Part shown: positions 1-7,755 of the stretch, one piece after another | How the letters are laid out: every line of letters starts with the position of its first letter | Position numbering within the stretch: the stretch's first letter is position 1 | Assembly: GCA_900618425.1 (NCBI GenBank) | Contig: UZAN01046552.1 | Location: forward strand, 16,179 to 28,834 | Direction: 5' to 3' | Source of the DNA: Echinostoma caproni | Lineage: Eukaryota; Platyhelminthes; Trematoda; Plagiorchiida; Echinostomatidae | Length of the DNA: 12,656 nucleotides | The notes under the pieces: generated by a model | What the model saw: only the letters and a program-made list of their open reading frames with translations | Told to the model about the DNA's origin: nothing | The model's database searches: none | Program-made: the position numbers and the translations under genes

Positions 1-50
1 GTGAAAGTGTAGTCGGTGTCCACGCATGAGTTCAAATCTCATAGAGCCTA
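1..50 (+). other. Possible 3' part of a tRNA-like (SINE) sequence
   Basis: ATGAG-TTCAAAT-CTCAT (27-43) forms a perfect five-pair T arm with a seven-base loop like that of a tRNA, followed by AGAGCCTA, which could be the 3' side of an acceptor stem. The anticodon and D arms would lie before the window start, and the preceding bases do not show them clearly. It could be a tRNA gene or, more likely in this setting, a tRNA-derived SINE. Confidence 0.3.
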
Positions 51-122
51 CAGAACTACTCACAATTCAAATAAATAAGCATAGATTCATTCCTCAACAT
101 GAACCGCCAGAGGATTTGCGTA

Positions 123-229
123 TTAAGAATTTTTTAGAATCTTACACAGTGTGTCAATGGGTGAGCGTGGCAGACTGGAGGCAGGGTTGTTGAGTGGACA
201 TGCTTTCGGGACTTTGCGAACCACAAGAG
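123..229 (-). CDS. Probable terminal exon of the helical-repeat gene
   Basis: After an AG at ACCAG|CTCTTG the minus strand reads 34 codons to a TAA, in the phase required by the preceding exon (G+CT, Ala). The peptide is LVVRKVPKACPLNNPASSLP followed by RSPIDTLCKILKNS and stop: a basic, Pro/Ser-rich tail with a short final helix. Such a tail is what I would expect at the end of a Nup188-type protein. The weak points are a poor pyrimidine tract before the acceptor and no AATAAA visible on the minus strand between the stop and the window edge. An acceptor nine bases earlier (GAG|ATGAAC) is also in phase and would add Asp-Glu-Pro. Confidence 0.38.
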
Positions 230-1166
230 CTGGTTCATCTCATAGATAACGCAGTTACCAGATAATGAAAAATTTGCAAAGGATGATTTATTGTTATTGT
301 GTTTGTCACAAGATTGCAGGGTGTGACATAGCTCTAAAAAAGCGATTCATGTTTGCTGGACTTCCCGGAAATGAGGAGCTAATTTGTGAACAATTATGCT
401 GCAAGGAACGCGGTATAATACTGGAACATTTCAAATTTGAAAGAATAGTATAGCTTTACCACAGTTCAGTCAAGGTGACTAATGACACTGGAGGTGAACT
501 AGCTACCACTAATAAACTCCAATGTGTATCGAAAAACCAATTATCAACTTCTAGTGACGTTTTACTATCACATACTTTACTAGAAATCAATGTCCGATGA
601 ACAACTAGGGAAATTAATATCATACTCACAAAGATCTTACATTTATTTATTTATGGGAACCGAAAATCTACAATCTAGAACTTGCAGCAGAAAACCATAC
701 AGTGAGAGCCGCAGCATAGAATTGACAGATAGCGTGTCTATCCAATACCGAAGTTGGGTGGTGCTGGCATAAGCCCTCCAATAATCGCAATGTGGATCGC
801 TCGAACGACACACTAAACAACTGAGATCGAACATCCAAGTCTCGTGGCATGTAAGTCACATGTACATGGGCCATACAGGAGGTAAATCCCACAAGGAGAG
901 TGAAAAGACATATAAAAGCTACCATCAGGTGATCGACACGACAGATTTACCCTGGCTTATGTTTACATCGTTTCAATTCAGTTAAATAGGCACAGATAAG
1001 AAAAGGTTCATTGCCCCTGGGATTTGTATCTAAACAGACAGAAATGTATCACTGTGAACTGATTGCACAATAAACTAAATGCATGTGACTTGGTAATAGA
1101 ACCGATCAATCAAACCACCAACATGCCTATCGGGATTAGCGCAAGAAAAAATACCCCAGTACTTAC
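230..1166. other. Intron of the minus-strand gene with an alternative terminal-exon candidate
   Basis: If the gene ends at 123, this is a 937-base intron. It holds one stretch, 812-643 on the minus strand, that is open in two overlapping frames. One of these (CRSSDPHCDYWRAYAS to FSVPINK, stop) can be joined in phase to the exon at 1167 through TTTAG at 813, and its stop overlaps ATAAATAAATAAATG, which includes an AATAAA polyadenylation signal. It could therefore be an alternative last exon. A small open frame on the plus strand (265-453) shows no codon or domain signal and I do not regard it as a gene. Confidence 0.4.
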
Positions 1167-1541
1167 CCAGGGTGAGGACTGACCAAATACTGGCCTCTAG
1201 AACCCGCACCAGAGCGGCAACACAGCCCTGATCTGTCGGTGTGTTCTGTATGAGTAGCGTGTAACAAATTGGTTTGGATAGGCCGGCATGAATGGAGCGT
1301 GGAGGGACCAAGGTGAGCGGTACACTCGGTGGATTTGAAATACCAGGTTCTGTCCCTTGTCTACCGAGAATCCAAGAGACGATCGCACCAGACAGAAGGT
1401 TAAGCCGTTGCTCAACCGCATTCAATTCGACTGACACATTGCTCACCGGTCCTGATGACTGTGGGGCGCCTGACTGAATCAGGCGCATAACCTCGGCACA
1501 TAATTCAGTTAGTTCCGAGAATTCCCCAGAAGATGGATCGG
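1167..1541 (-). CDS. Internal exon near the C-terminus of the helical-repeat protein
   Basis: The acceptor is CATCTTATCTTACCGTAG and the donor CTGG|GTAAGTAC. Two incoming bases complete an Ala codon with the previous exon, and one base is left over. The 124 codons contain a helical opening (FSELTELCAEVMRLIQSGA), a Ser/Val loop, a hydrophobic helix (AVEQRLNLLSGAIVSWILG), a Pro-rich loop (ISNPPSVPLTLVPPRS), and a last helix (CVAALVRVLEASIWSVLTL). Another open frame runs on the opposite strand across part of the exon, but it has no splice support. The donor is one of the best in the window, so coding sequence continues downstream, either in the terminal exon at 229 or in a less likely one at 812. 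Confidence 0.77.
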
Positions 1542-2688
1542 CTACGGTAAGATAAGATGAAACCATATAGATGAACGAAATTGAGGTAAATAACAGTGGG
1601 TTTTATGAAAAGCATGTAAGTGGTAAACTAACCGGTAAGTGCCATAGTTGCTCCTGGTATCAATAGAAAACAATAATGAACCCCTTCTATAGAGCCGAAC
1701 ATAAAACGTGTGGGTGAAAACGAGAAGTGATTACAGCTTTAAAATTATCAACAACATTACTGTTACTATTTCCATTTGACGAAGTTCAGCAACTTTGTGC
1801 GTGTTGTTTCGGGATAGAACCGTCGAACTGAAACGGGTGTTCGCAATATCAACTTGGACAATTAAATCAGAGCACTGCTGTGCCATTCGAATAACATCTA
1901 CATCACGCCTAAAAAAGTAGGGTACCTGATAGAAGTAGCACCTCTGAGTTGATAAACAGTCGCGTCGTGTGGGACTCGATTCACCTAGCTATCTAGGACT
2001 GATCCGCCGCTGCAAGATTCTGATTCGCGCTTTAGCGGCCACACTATGGTAAATCGTGGGCTCAACCACGCTGATGGTAACCGAGACAGTGTACGGAATA
2101 CGAAGCTATCGATTACTGAGTGGATGAACAAGCCTTCTACCTGATTCAATGACACAGTTCTCGTCGGACAGTAACATGGTGTTCCATATCAAAGGATAAA
2201 CCGACTCGACCTGACCACATAGATGTAAGTTATTGTTACAGTGGATCCGTACAAAATTGCAGATACTGTTGATCAACCTGCACTGAGTCTGATTACACAT
2301 TAATACTGATGTGCTTCACGCTTCAACTCATCGGTCACCGGCGAAAGTCACCTCCTCAGTTAGCTCATCATCGCTTGCGTGACCCAGCTGTTTGATCGTT
2401 TACATGAAATCTGCCGTCCTTCGTGTTTCGGTTGAGAAAGTATTAATTAAACCATCGTAACAAAATACTGTTTTGCATCATGAGCATAGTGCTTCAATAT
2501 TGTTTACGCGTGGGTATTCAGAATGTTCACTGAAGTTTTATATATCTGGCGTATTTTATCATGTCATGCACCTGGGCAGAATACAACCAAATCAACCAAG
2601 TATAAAACCGGCATGCAATGTAACACATGTACAGTGAATGAAAAAAATACAAAAGACAAATAATGCAAAGTTATTAGTAATTTCTTAC
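1542..2688. other. Intron without recognisable genes
   Basis: This 1147-base stretch separates the exons ending at 2689 and starting at 1541 (minus strand). I see no further exon whose phases would fit. On the minus strand around 2090-1940 there is a more GC-rich block containing GAATCGAGTCCC, which loosely resembles a polymerase III B box. No matching A box or tRNA fold was evident, so I do not call a SINE. Confidence 0.5.
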
Positions 2689-3179
2689 CCCAAGTAGAAG
2701 TGGCACCGACTGCTTCCAGTTCAGAGAGTAAATTGCCTATTCGTAGCCAGCAAAGAACAGCCAGAATACGAGCAGGCTCCTCGGTTTCACGCTCATTTGT
2801 TGATGCCAGGTTGACGGTAGAACTCCTTAGTCTTCTGAATAAACTACCCATCGGTTGAGCCAGAAAACGACTAAACAATGATTCACCGAGCGATTCATTC
2901 GAACTCGCCACAGGTTGGGCGATGGTTGATAAAAGTGGACCGGCTTTGAGTGTTTCTACATCACGTGCAGGTATCTGACCCCGTAGCAGCGCGTACTGTA
3001 GGAGACTAGTGATTTTTCGCAAATAACAAAGACGCTTGTGGACCTGTGAGCGCGGAACGGATGGTGGGAATGAATCCAATGACGGGTAGAGACGGTTGCT
3101 CGATGATGAATCTGAGGGTTTATGAACAATGGGTGCATGGCCTGGAGAGGCAGTCATACCTCCAGCAGAGGCCAGAAGA
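2689..3179 (-). CDS. Largest visible exon: Ser/Pro-rich linker between helical segments
   Basis: The exon follows TTTTCTCTTGTTTTTGTCGCAG and ends TTGGG|GTAAGA. At 491 bases it is the longest uninterrupted coding piece of the gene and carries 163 full codons without a stop. In order it shows a short helix (LLASAGGMT), a low-complexity Ser/Pro-rich linker (HKPSDSSSSNRLYPSLDSF), a basic and leucine-rich helical stretch (HKRLCYLRKITSLLQYALL), a polar region, and a final helix (ARILAVLCWLRIGNLLSELE). This order of a disordered Ser/Pro linker followed by helices of this spacing resembles what I remember of the C-terminal third of Nup188, a scaffold of the nuclear pore inner ring. That comparison is from memory and is only suggestive. 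Confidence 0.78.
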
Positions 3180-3335
3180 CTGCGACAAAAACAAGAGAAA
3201 ATGTGAATAAAAATTTTTAGCAACCGCGTGAGTGCAGTTGCAAAAATAAATCTGTGAATGGATTATGGTAGAAAGTATTTGATCAACCCTTTTTATTCGA
3301 TTTCAGATTGAATTTTGGTTGCGTGTTGCGAGATC

Positions 3336-3355
3336 CTACTCACATCTGTGAGTAG
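3336..3355. repeat. Perfect inverted repeat, 9-base arms with a 2-base loop
   Basis: CTACTCACA is followed after TC by its exact reverse complement TGTGAGTAG. Such a short loop would favour extrusion in DNA more than an RNA hairpin. It lies about 155 bases inside the 3-kb intron of the minus-strand gene, close to that intron's acceptor. It could be chance, a mobile-element scar, or a structure affecting splicing; nothing else in the sequence decides. Confidence 0.75.
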
Positions 3356-4028
3356 TATGATTGGACTTCGTAAAGGGATTTGAATGGTGGTTTCTCACAA
3401 AGATCAAAAATGAATAAGATCTCATAGAGCGAATGCTGTATTGAAAAATGATAACTACGGACTGTTCCGTTTACCATCATGTGTGCCGCTGGGAATTTTG
3501 ATGACATGTTTCAAATTACACGTCTTGTTATTTATCCAAACCCTAAATGTGGTTCGTTGAAAACAAGTTTCCTCTAGCCAACACTGGTCTTTGGGAAGCA
3601 CGACAATGTAGGACTCCCTTTGATCGACAAAGGAATCATTTGGGGTGTAGAATAAGACATTGTTTAGCATCGTTATACAATTCGTTTTGTTCTCCCTCCC
3701 TCAAAGCCTCAGTATGGTCGGGGAATGGCCACTCCTCTTGCACCTGGTGCAATACCCCCATTCGACTAAGCGCCTTATATGGCTTCTGCTGATGAAGCTC
3801 TACCCAATTCCTTTATCTGGCGGAGTTGTTCCCTACCCGACTGAGAGGAAAAAACAACATTCGGAGTTATAAATGGGTCGATGAGAAACTGAGGGATCAC
3901 GCAGGGGAGTGAGCATTGTGGAAGCGATCAAAATTCGTGTTCAGCACCGTTCACTGTTTGTGGTTGATGGGCATGGATGGAAGAACTGTTTCAAGGCTCA
4001 GTCCATGAAATGTGTAGCACTCGGAAGC

Positions 4029-4044
4029 ACTGACCGCGGTCAGT
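4029..4044. repeat. 16-base perfect palindrome ACTGACCGCGGTCAGT
   Basis: The 16 bases read the same on both strands and include a SacII site (CCGCGG). The palindrome stands in an otherwise unremarkable intron stretch about 230 bases before the Jockey-like remnant. A perfect palindrome of this length is uncommon by chance in a window of this size, but I see no second copy that would mark it as a repeat family or a binding-site cluster. Confidence 0.75.
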
Positions 4045-4261
4045 CCTTTCAAACTGTTTCGGTAAAGCCGGAGAGATTAGATCGGGAGTTAAAAACTCCA
4101 AGAGATAACCCAGCGTTTGAGCCAGTGGTGCGAACACCGTAGAAGTTTACTGTAAGCTCCCACCCACCCATCTTTCGATTAAACCTAACTGCGTTCAACA
4201 AATTCTGTTTTCCTTCTTGGATTTCCTATAATTGCTTTATGTTGGTTCCCGTTATTAGCTC

Positions 4262-4896
4262 AAATTGATTAGTGTGCAGCGCGCAAAGCTTTTTCACACC
4301 AGACGCTTCTTTACATCAACTCATCTTCGACTGTACAGAGGTCAGATTAACCCTGCTGTTGAATACTACAGTCACGTGTTGGGTAAGGCTTCGTCTTATT
4401 TGCTTTCCCTACTTGATTGTGTTCAACGAAAGGCCATTTAGCTGGTCGAGGAACCTTCGTTCACCTCCGATCGGCAGTCACTAGCCCATCGTCGAGCATT
4501 TGTTTAACTGGCCCTTCTCTAACGTTATTACTTTATTTTTTGTCCTCCGGAGCTTGCCTCGGCAGTTTCCCTTCCTGTAACTTTTGAACAAAAACATTCT
4601 GTGTACAGGCATCTAGTCATTCCCATCAGATTCCGGTCACCAGATGTTTTAGTTCTCTGCTATAATCTTTTCCCCACCGAAATGCTAATTTGTGGAACAC
4701 CCTCTTACTTTCTACCTTTCCTCCAACGTACAACATTACACTCTTTAAATGCAAGAACAATAAACTGCATCTTACGTCAATGTCCCCTAACTCCCCTTTA
4801 CAGTATGCTCTTTGGTTATGGAAATTTCCAATTTACTGTAATTCACATTATGTGTACCAAGAAGGCTTCATCGCATCAACTCCCAGAAGCACATAA
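4262..4896 (+). mobile_element. Decayed Jockey-like non-LTR retrotransposon, C-terminal end of reverse transcriptase
   Basis: On the plus strand, frame 2 reads KLISVQRAKLFHTRRFFTST and continues LRLYRGQINPAVEYYSHVLG, LLSLLDCVQRKAI, then, after a stop, LVEEPSFTSDRQSLAHRRAF. This is the typical region after the catalytic core of Jockey/CR1-type reverse transcriptases (Y-K-x-Q-I-x-P-x-x-E-Y-C-S-H, then LLD-x-V-Q-x-K-A-I, then LAHRR). In-frame stops lie at 4439, 4505 and 4520. Near 4685 the homology moves to frame 1 (LWNTLLLSTFPPTYNITLFK, then KLHLTSMS), matching the family's C-terminal LWN-LP...F-P-x-x-Y-x-x-x-x-F-K-x-x-V. The catalytic palm is not visible, so this is a 5'-truncated or heavily eroded copy. 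It lies antisense within an intron of the host gene. Confidence 0.8.
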
Positions 4897-5409
4897 AAAG
4901 CCAAAATAAAATGCTAAAAAATCGCATAGTGTAAAAGAAGACCAGAATTCATCTTCCTTGTTACATTCACGCTTGACGTTAGCCAAAACAATGCATGGAT
5001 ATGAAAGGTAGACCCAAAAGTGACTACAGTATGAACGTGTGCAGTTAACCTGTTGGAGGACAGTCAATAATGAAACTGAGTTGTAAAGCAAATTGAGTTC
5101 TCTTACTGAGTAACTACTCTCAGCCTACCTGCCCCTCGCTCCCCCTCAGATGTGTACTTGACACTAACATCAAATATGGATGGGTTATAACACATCTTCG
5201 TACAACCAGCACCCTGGTAGTGTTATATCCATATAGATGAAGCTACATGATTTCAGTGAGTTAATTGGGAACATATTTACTTTTGGGATGAGCATTTTGA
5301 ATAAGTGACGGTAATCAACTTGCAGTACCAGAGTCAGATGTACACTAGTAGCAATATCAGTCATTCACACCCTGGTTCGAGTCATCCCAGACAGACATAG
5401 ATAAAAATA
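4897..5409. other. Intron spacer between two retroelement remnants
   Basis: About 500 bases separate the Jockey-like and Penelope-like remnants. I find no convincing protein or RNA gene. The stretch contains an imperfect inverted repeat (listed separately) and a sequence resembling a polymerase III B box (CCTGGTTCGAGTCATCCC near 5370-5388) with no recognisable A box. It may hold the 3' untranslated part of the first element or further eroded Penelope-like sequence. Confidence 0.4.
5174..5234. repeat. Imperfect inverted repeat with arms ATATGGAT...TATAACAC
   Basis: The left arm ATATGGAT-GGGT-TATAACAC (5174-5193) is matched by the reverse complement of GTGTTATATCCATAT (5220-5234) except for a small unpaired GGGT-type bulge. 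The loop is 26 bases and itself contains ACCAGCACCCTGGT, an inner self-complementary segment. A nested hairpin of this form in a retroelement-rich intron could be the terminal structure of a non-autonomous element, but I see no flanking target duplication. Confidence 0.6.
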
Positions 5410-5850
5410 CCATGTAGATGAGACAGAGCCTTCAAATTGCGTCACTGGTTCAAATTACACGGAATCTAAGTCGCCAATAAACTAAACACCTGCCTCCGGA
5501 GAATTCTAGTAAAACCTAAAGGGAAGACCATGGAGAGAGGCAAGAGCAATGTTATCTACAAAATAATGTGCAAGGACGGCCAAAAACACTATATCGGACA
5601 AAACGGAAGACGAATACCTACGAGAATCTGTAGATGTCAATTGCATTCAGCAGGTATGACCCATTATCACTGGCTTCCCTTTACGAAGGACATCAATCCG
5701 ACTTCAAATAAATGTGAATCATCGATCAAGCCTGGTCGAAATACACCAGAGAATTTCTCGAGATTTAACACTCTTCGATTAGCGCAGTGACACATTGAGC
5801 TGGATCAAAGGTACATGCCAATGCAACTGAAGGAAGAAATAATGCAACAA
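5410..5850 (+). mobile_element. Penelope-like retroelement remnant with GIY-YIG endonuclease domain
   Basis: Frame 1 reads GI-stop-VANKLNTCLRRILVKPK and then SNVIYKIMCKDGQKHYIGQN, GRRIPTRIC. This is the junction of the reverse transcriptase tail and the GIY-YIG endonuclease of Penelope-like elements, with the paired VIY and YIG motifs and the conserved Arg-rich helix. Homology then moves to frame 3 (YDPLSLASLYEGHQSDFK, IIDQAWSKYTREFLEI) with stops TAA, TGA and TAA, and back to frame 1 (HIELDQRYMPMQLKEE). The usual second Cys of the C-x-D-C pair before YIG is replaced by Gly. Penelope proteins use this nuclease to nick target DNA for primed reverse transcription; this copy cannot do so. The reverse transcriptase itself is not visible upstream. 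Confidence 0.82.
5530..5790 (+). pseudogene. GIY-YIG endonuclease fragment, broken
   Basis: An open frame of 86 codons begins at ATG 5530 (MERGKSNVIYKIMC). Only about the first 37 codons belong to the GIY-YIG domain; from roughly residue 38 the frame leaves the homologous one through a frameshift near 5640, so the remainder of the apparent protein is out-of-frame translation. The ATG is internal to the ancestral polyprotein and is not a real start. There is no splice or promoter evidence that this is expressed as a host gene, and missing downstream catalytic residues argue against domestication. Confidence 0.75.
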
Positions 5851-6206
5851 TAGGTCACTTTGTGACTCGAGAACGGATCTAAGAAAACCACCATTCGGAC
5901 GGAAGAACAATTCCCCTCTTCCTTCACGCCAGTTCCACAAGGGACAAAAATAGTCATAGTCACACACATAAGTCAATCCAAAACCGCTGAAGATGTCGTT
6001 TCAGTTGGTGATGAAACGTTTGCAAACTAACTGCTAAGCTCGGCGAATAGGCGAAAATCAATTCAGTCCACCCTGACTAAGCGAACCGATTTTCAATACT
6101 ATTCTACTATAATACTTGAAACTAATGCACCCTTTGTTCGAATCACAAAAATTTTCAAATGAATGTTAAGGGGGTATGCACCAACCCCAGTGAAATTTTC
6201 ACTTAC
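5851..6206. other. Intron end, possibly the 3' tail of the Penelope-like element
   Basis: On the plus strand, around 5986-6060, the sequence encodes EDVVSVGDETFAN and then a stop followed by a segment reading LSSANRRKSIQST. I vaguely recall similar tails after the GIY-YIG domain of Penelope-like elements, so the element may extend to about 6060. The evidence is weak. The remaining bases run up to the donor side of the exon ending at 6207, and I see nothing else in them. Confidence 0.3.
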
Positions 6207-6373
6207 CAAAACAATCGACCTTCCAAGCTGGTTGGTGGCATGAGAACACAATGAGCTGGTAGCTGAAGTTCGTCCATGTTAGATAAAATAAAGGTGTAGT
6301 AACGTTCGCCGACCGTGGACACATCAAAACTACTCAGGATCAGTTCGATCAATTGTTGCAACGAGGCTTTCGT
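6207..6373 (-). CDS. Internal exon of the helical-repeat protein gene
   Basis: The acceptor is TTCTATTTCTGTTTCACAG and the donor TTTTG|GTAAGTG. The exon enters in phase 0 and leaves two bases (TG), which the first base of the exon at 3179 completes to TGT (Cys). The 55 codons begin TKASLQQLIELILSSFDVST and continue to LQLPAHCVLMPPTSLEGRLF, again mainly amphipathic helix. The 3' intron is the longest in the window (about 3.0 kb) and contains both the Penelope-like and the Jockey-like remnants, in opposite orientation to the gene. Confidence 0.77.
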
Positions 6374-6516
6374 CTGTGAAACAGAAATAGAACATGGATA
6401 CGAAAGGATTAGAACAAAATGATTCACGCGAGACATTACCGCGCAATATTCAAAGATGAGTTCACAGGGGTGAATGGCACGGTCGTACAAACAGAACAAA
6501 TCACGAATTTACTTAC

Positions 6517-6786
6517 TTCTACTGCTGAATCACACAGTGACTGAGTAAGCAACATGCATAGAAAAGTTAGAGAGCCCGCAAATGTGGCCGTCTGAGATTG
6601 CGAATCCGGGTCGGCAGGACACGGGTGAGGCAGAGTCGTTTGGTTCTCTACGGTATAGGTCCAATTGAGCTCATCCTGTTTGACTCTATCATCCCAATTC
6701 ACGTGACGAAGACAAGAGAGAACAAAAGATGCCAGTGGCCGTTCTAGATGTAACTCACGACCGGGACCTGAGCACCAATTGAGATT
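6517..6786 (-). CDS. Internal exon of the helical-repeat protein gene
   Basis: The exon starts after GCTCGTTTTTTTAG and ends GAA|GTAAGTAA, both near-consensus, and is exactly 90 codons in phase 0 at both ends. It opens with NLNWCSGPGRELHLE, runs through a helical stretch (LASFVLSCLRHVNWDD), a polar Pro/Thr/Ser-rich segment in the middle (ENQTTLPHPCPADPD) and a second hydrophobic helix (FAGSLTFLCMLLTQSL). The following intron is only 143 bases and has no alternative AG acceptor before its end, so the junction to the next exon is well defined. The alternation of helical and loop sequence fits a large scaffold protein rather than an enzyme; I see no catalytic motif. Confidence 0.75.
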
Positions 6787-7646
6787 CTAAAAAAACGAGC
6801 GGCATCTGTCACAGATCAAGCTGCAAGATAAGTAGTACTAGTGTATTTAACAATTACTTCAGACCGGAATCGAAATGCGGCTAAAAATGAGGTCAGCATC
6901 AGATAAAGAATAAAACAAAGAGCTGACATGCAAGAGCTAAACTTTATTCGCCGATACCAAATACACTATGAGGATGTTTAGAGCTCAAATGATCAAAGTG
7001 AGTATGATTGTGCTGATGCCAGAACACCCAGACAGCAGCGAGAAACATCGTGTACACATGGCATGTAGCTGATCGCTGAAAGAAGGTACGACAAATCCCA
7101 GATTCAAGGGAAGTTGTTTTGAAAGAGGGGGTGAAATGAATATTACGTCACACGATTAGAATTAAAAGGTCAATCGAGGGAGGCACGACTGAACACACCG
7201 GATACCACGACTACACCATTTTAAAATTGATTTGAGAAAGAAACGCTGTGGGATAGGGAAAAAACGTGTGATCAACTGACCAATGAGGTGCGCAGAACGG
7301 AAGCGGATCCAACCACAGCAGTTCTTTCTCAATTCAAAGTGACAGTTTCGCAAATCAATCTTAAAATGGTATGGACCACATGAAGTGATGCATGAGATAA
7401 CACGATGCGGAGTGATCAAAGATCTGATCGGATGTGCATAGGTACACCAGCAAACAGCACAGATGAAAAAGGTGAAATCCACGGTGTGTTTGGTATGACT
7501 ACCATTTTGACTAGAGGTCAAAACCACTAGTTTGAACAACGTAGTTTGTATCTGAACACGTGCATACTCCAGTTCAAGTGATCCTTAATAATGGCGAGTG
7601 AATACGAGATTTCAGACAGAGAATAGTTCCCATCAACATCGCTCAC
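6787..7646. other. Intron with a possible cassette mini-exon
   Basis: This 860-base intron contains an excellent acceptor, TTTTTTCCCTATCCCACAG at about 7246 (minus strand), with no obvious long exon after it. In the phase left by the alternative donor at 7567, it would give a 29-base exon (FLSQINFKM) ending at GTGTAG, after which phase 0 is restored. Other open frames here, such as 7162-7539 on the minus strand, cross splice-like sites but have no consistent phases. No RNA gene or mobile element was recognised. Confidence 0.35.
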
Positions 7647-7688
7647 GGAACACGTTTCTTGCCCACTGATGCTAGACAGCCAAAGAAA
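7647..7688 (-). CDS. Short internal exon of the helical-repeat gene (3' end uncertain)
   Basis: The acceptor is strong (TTTTTTACCTACCAG) and is followed in phase 0 by FLWLSSISGQETCS, after which a GTGAGC donor allows a 42-base exon that joins in phase 0 to the exon at 6786. The frame stays open beyond that donor to a second one, TGGA|GTATGC, making an alternative exon 7568-7688 that leaves phase 1. That longer form would need another exon before 6786. A 29-base candidate at 7245-7217, after the very good acceptor CCCTATCCCACAG and ending ATG|GTGTAG, would restore phase 0. I cannot decide between the two from sequence alone. Confidence 0.45.
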
Positions 7689-7736
7689 CTGGTAGGTAAA
7701 AAATCGCCTCCAGTCTAAAAGGGTTTCTAAATAGAA

Positions 7737-7755
7737 CACTTACTTACTCACTTAC
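7737..7755. repeat. Short CTTA-type microsatellite
   Basis: CACTTACTTACTCACTTAC is a run of near-tetranucleotide repeats. On the minus strand it reads GTAAGTGAGTAAGTAAGTG, i.e. several overlapping near-perfect splice donor sequences only about 50 bases upstream of the acceptor of the exon at 7688. They could act as decoy donors or bind U1 snRNP; the effect is speculative. Confidence 0.6.

Larger units (their letters stand above)
3180..4261. other. First part of a 3-kb intron, with a hairpin and no clear gene
   Basis: Several short open frames occur on both strands (for example 3455-3670 minus, 3547-3792 plus, 3909-4142 plus), but none has splice support or a domain I recognise. Since a Jockey-like reverse transcriptase tail starts near 4262 on the plus strand, part of this stretch may be the even more eroded upstream portion of that element; I could not find reverse transcriptase motifs in it. 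Two short inverted repeats are listed separately. Confidence 0.45.

Noticed and set aside
265..453. Plus-strand open frame of 62 codons
   Set aside because: No family resemblance and no splice or promoter context; it lies in the proposed last intron of the minus-strand gene.
2106..2300. Minus-strand open frame of 64 codons as an extra exon
   Set aside because: The flanking exons at 2689 and 1541 already join in phase, and I see no good acceptor-donor pair around this frame that would keep the phase.
3455..3670. Minus-strand open frame of 71 codons, protein-like in composition
   Set aside because: No consistent splice sites or known motif; it would interrupt the in-phase junction 6207 to 3179.
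3786..3800. CTGATGA core as a possible hammerhead ribozyme, known from some flatworm repeats
   Set aside because: The required GAAA core and the flanking helices are not present.
3909..4142. Plus-strand open frame of 77 codons
   Set aside because: No recognisable domain; the flanks do not extend it in other frames as they do for the retroelement remnants.
5370..5460. Polymerase III B-box-like sequences (GGTTCGAGTC, GGTTCAAATT) as SINEs
   Set aside because: No A box at the right distance, and the second lies within sequence that already matches the Penelope-like element.
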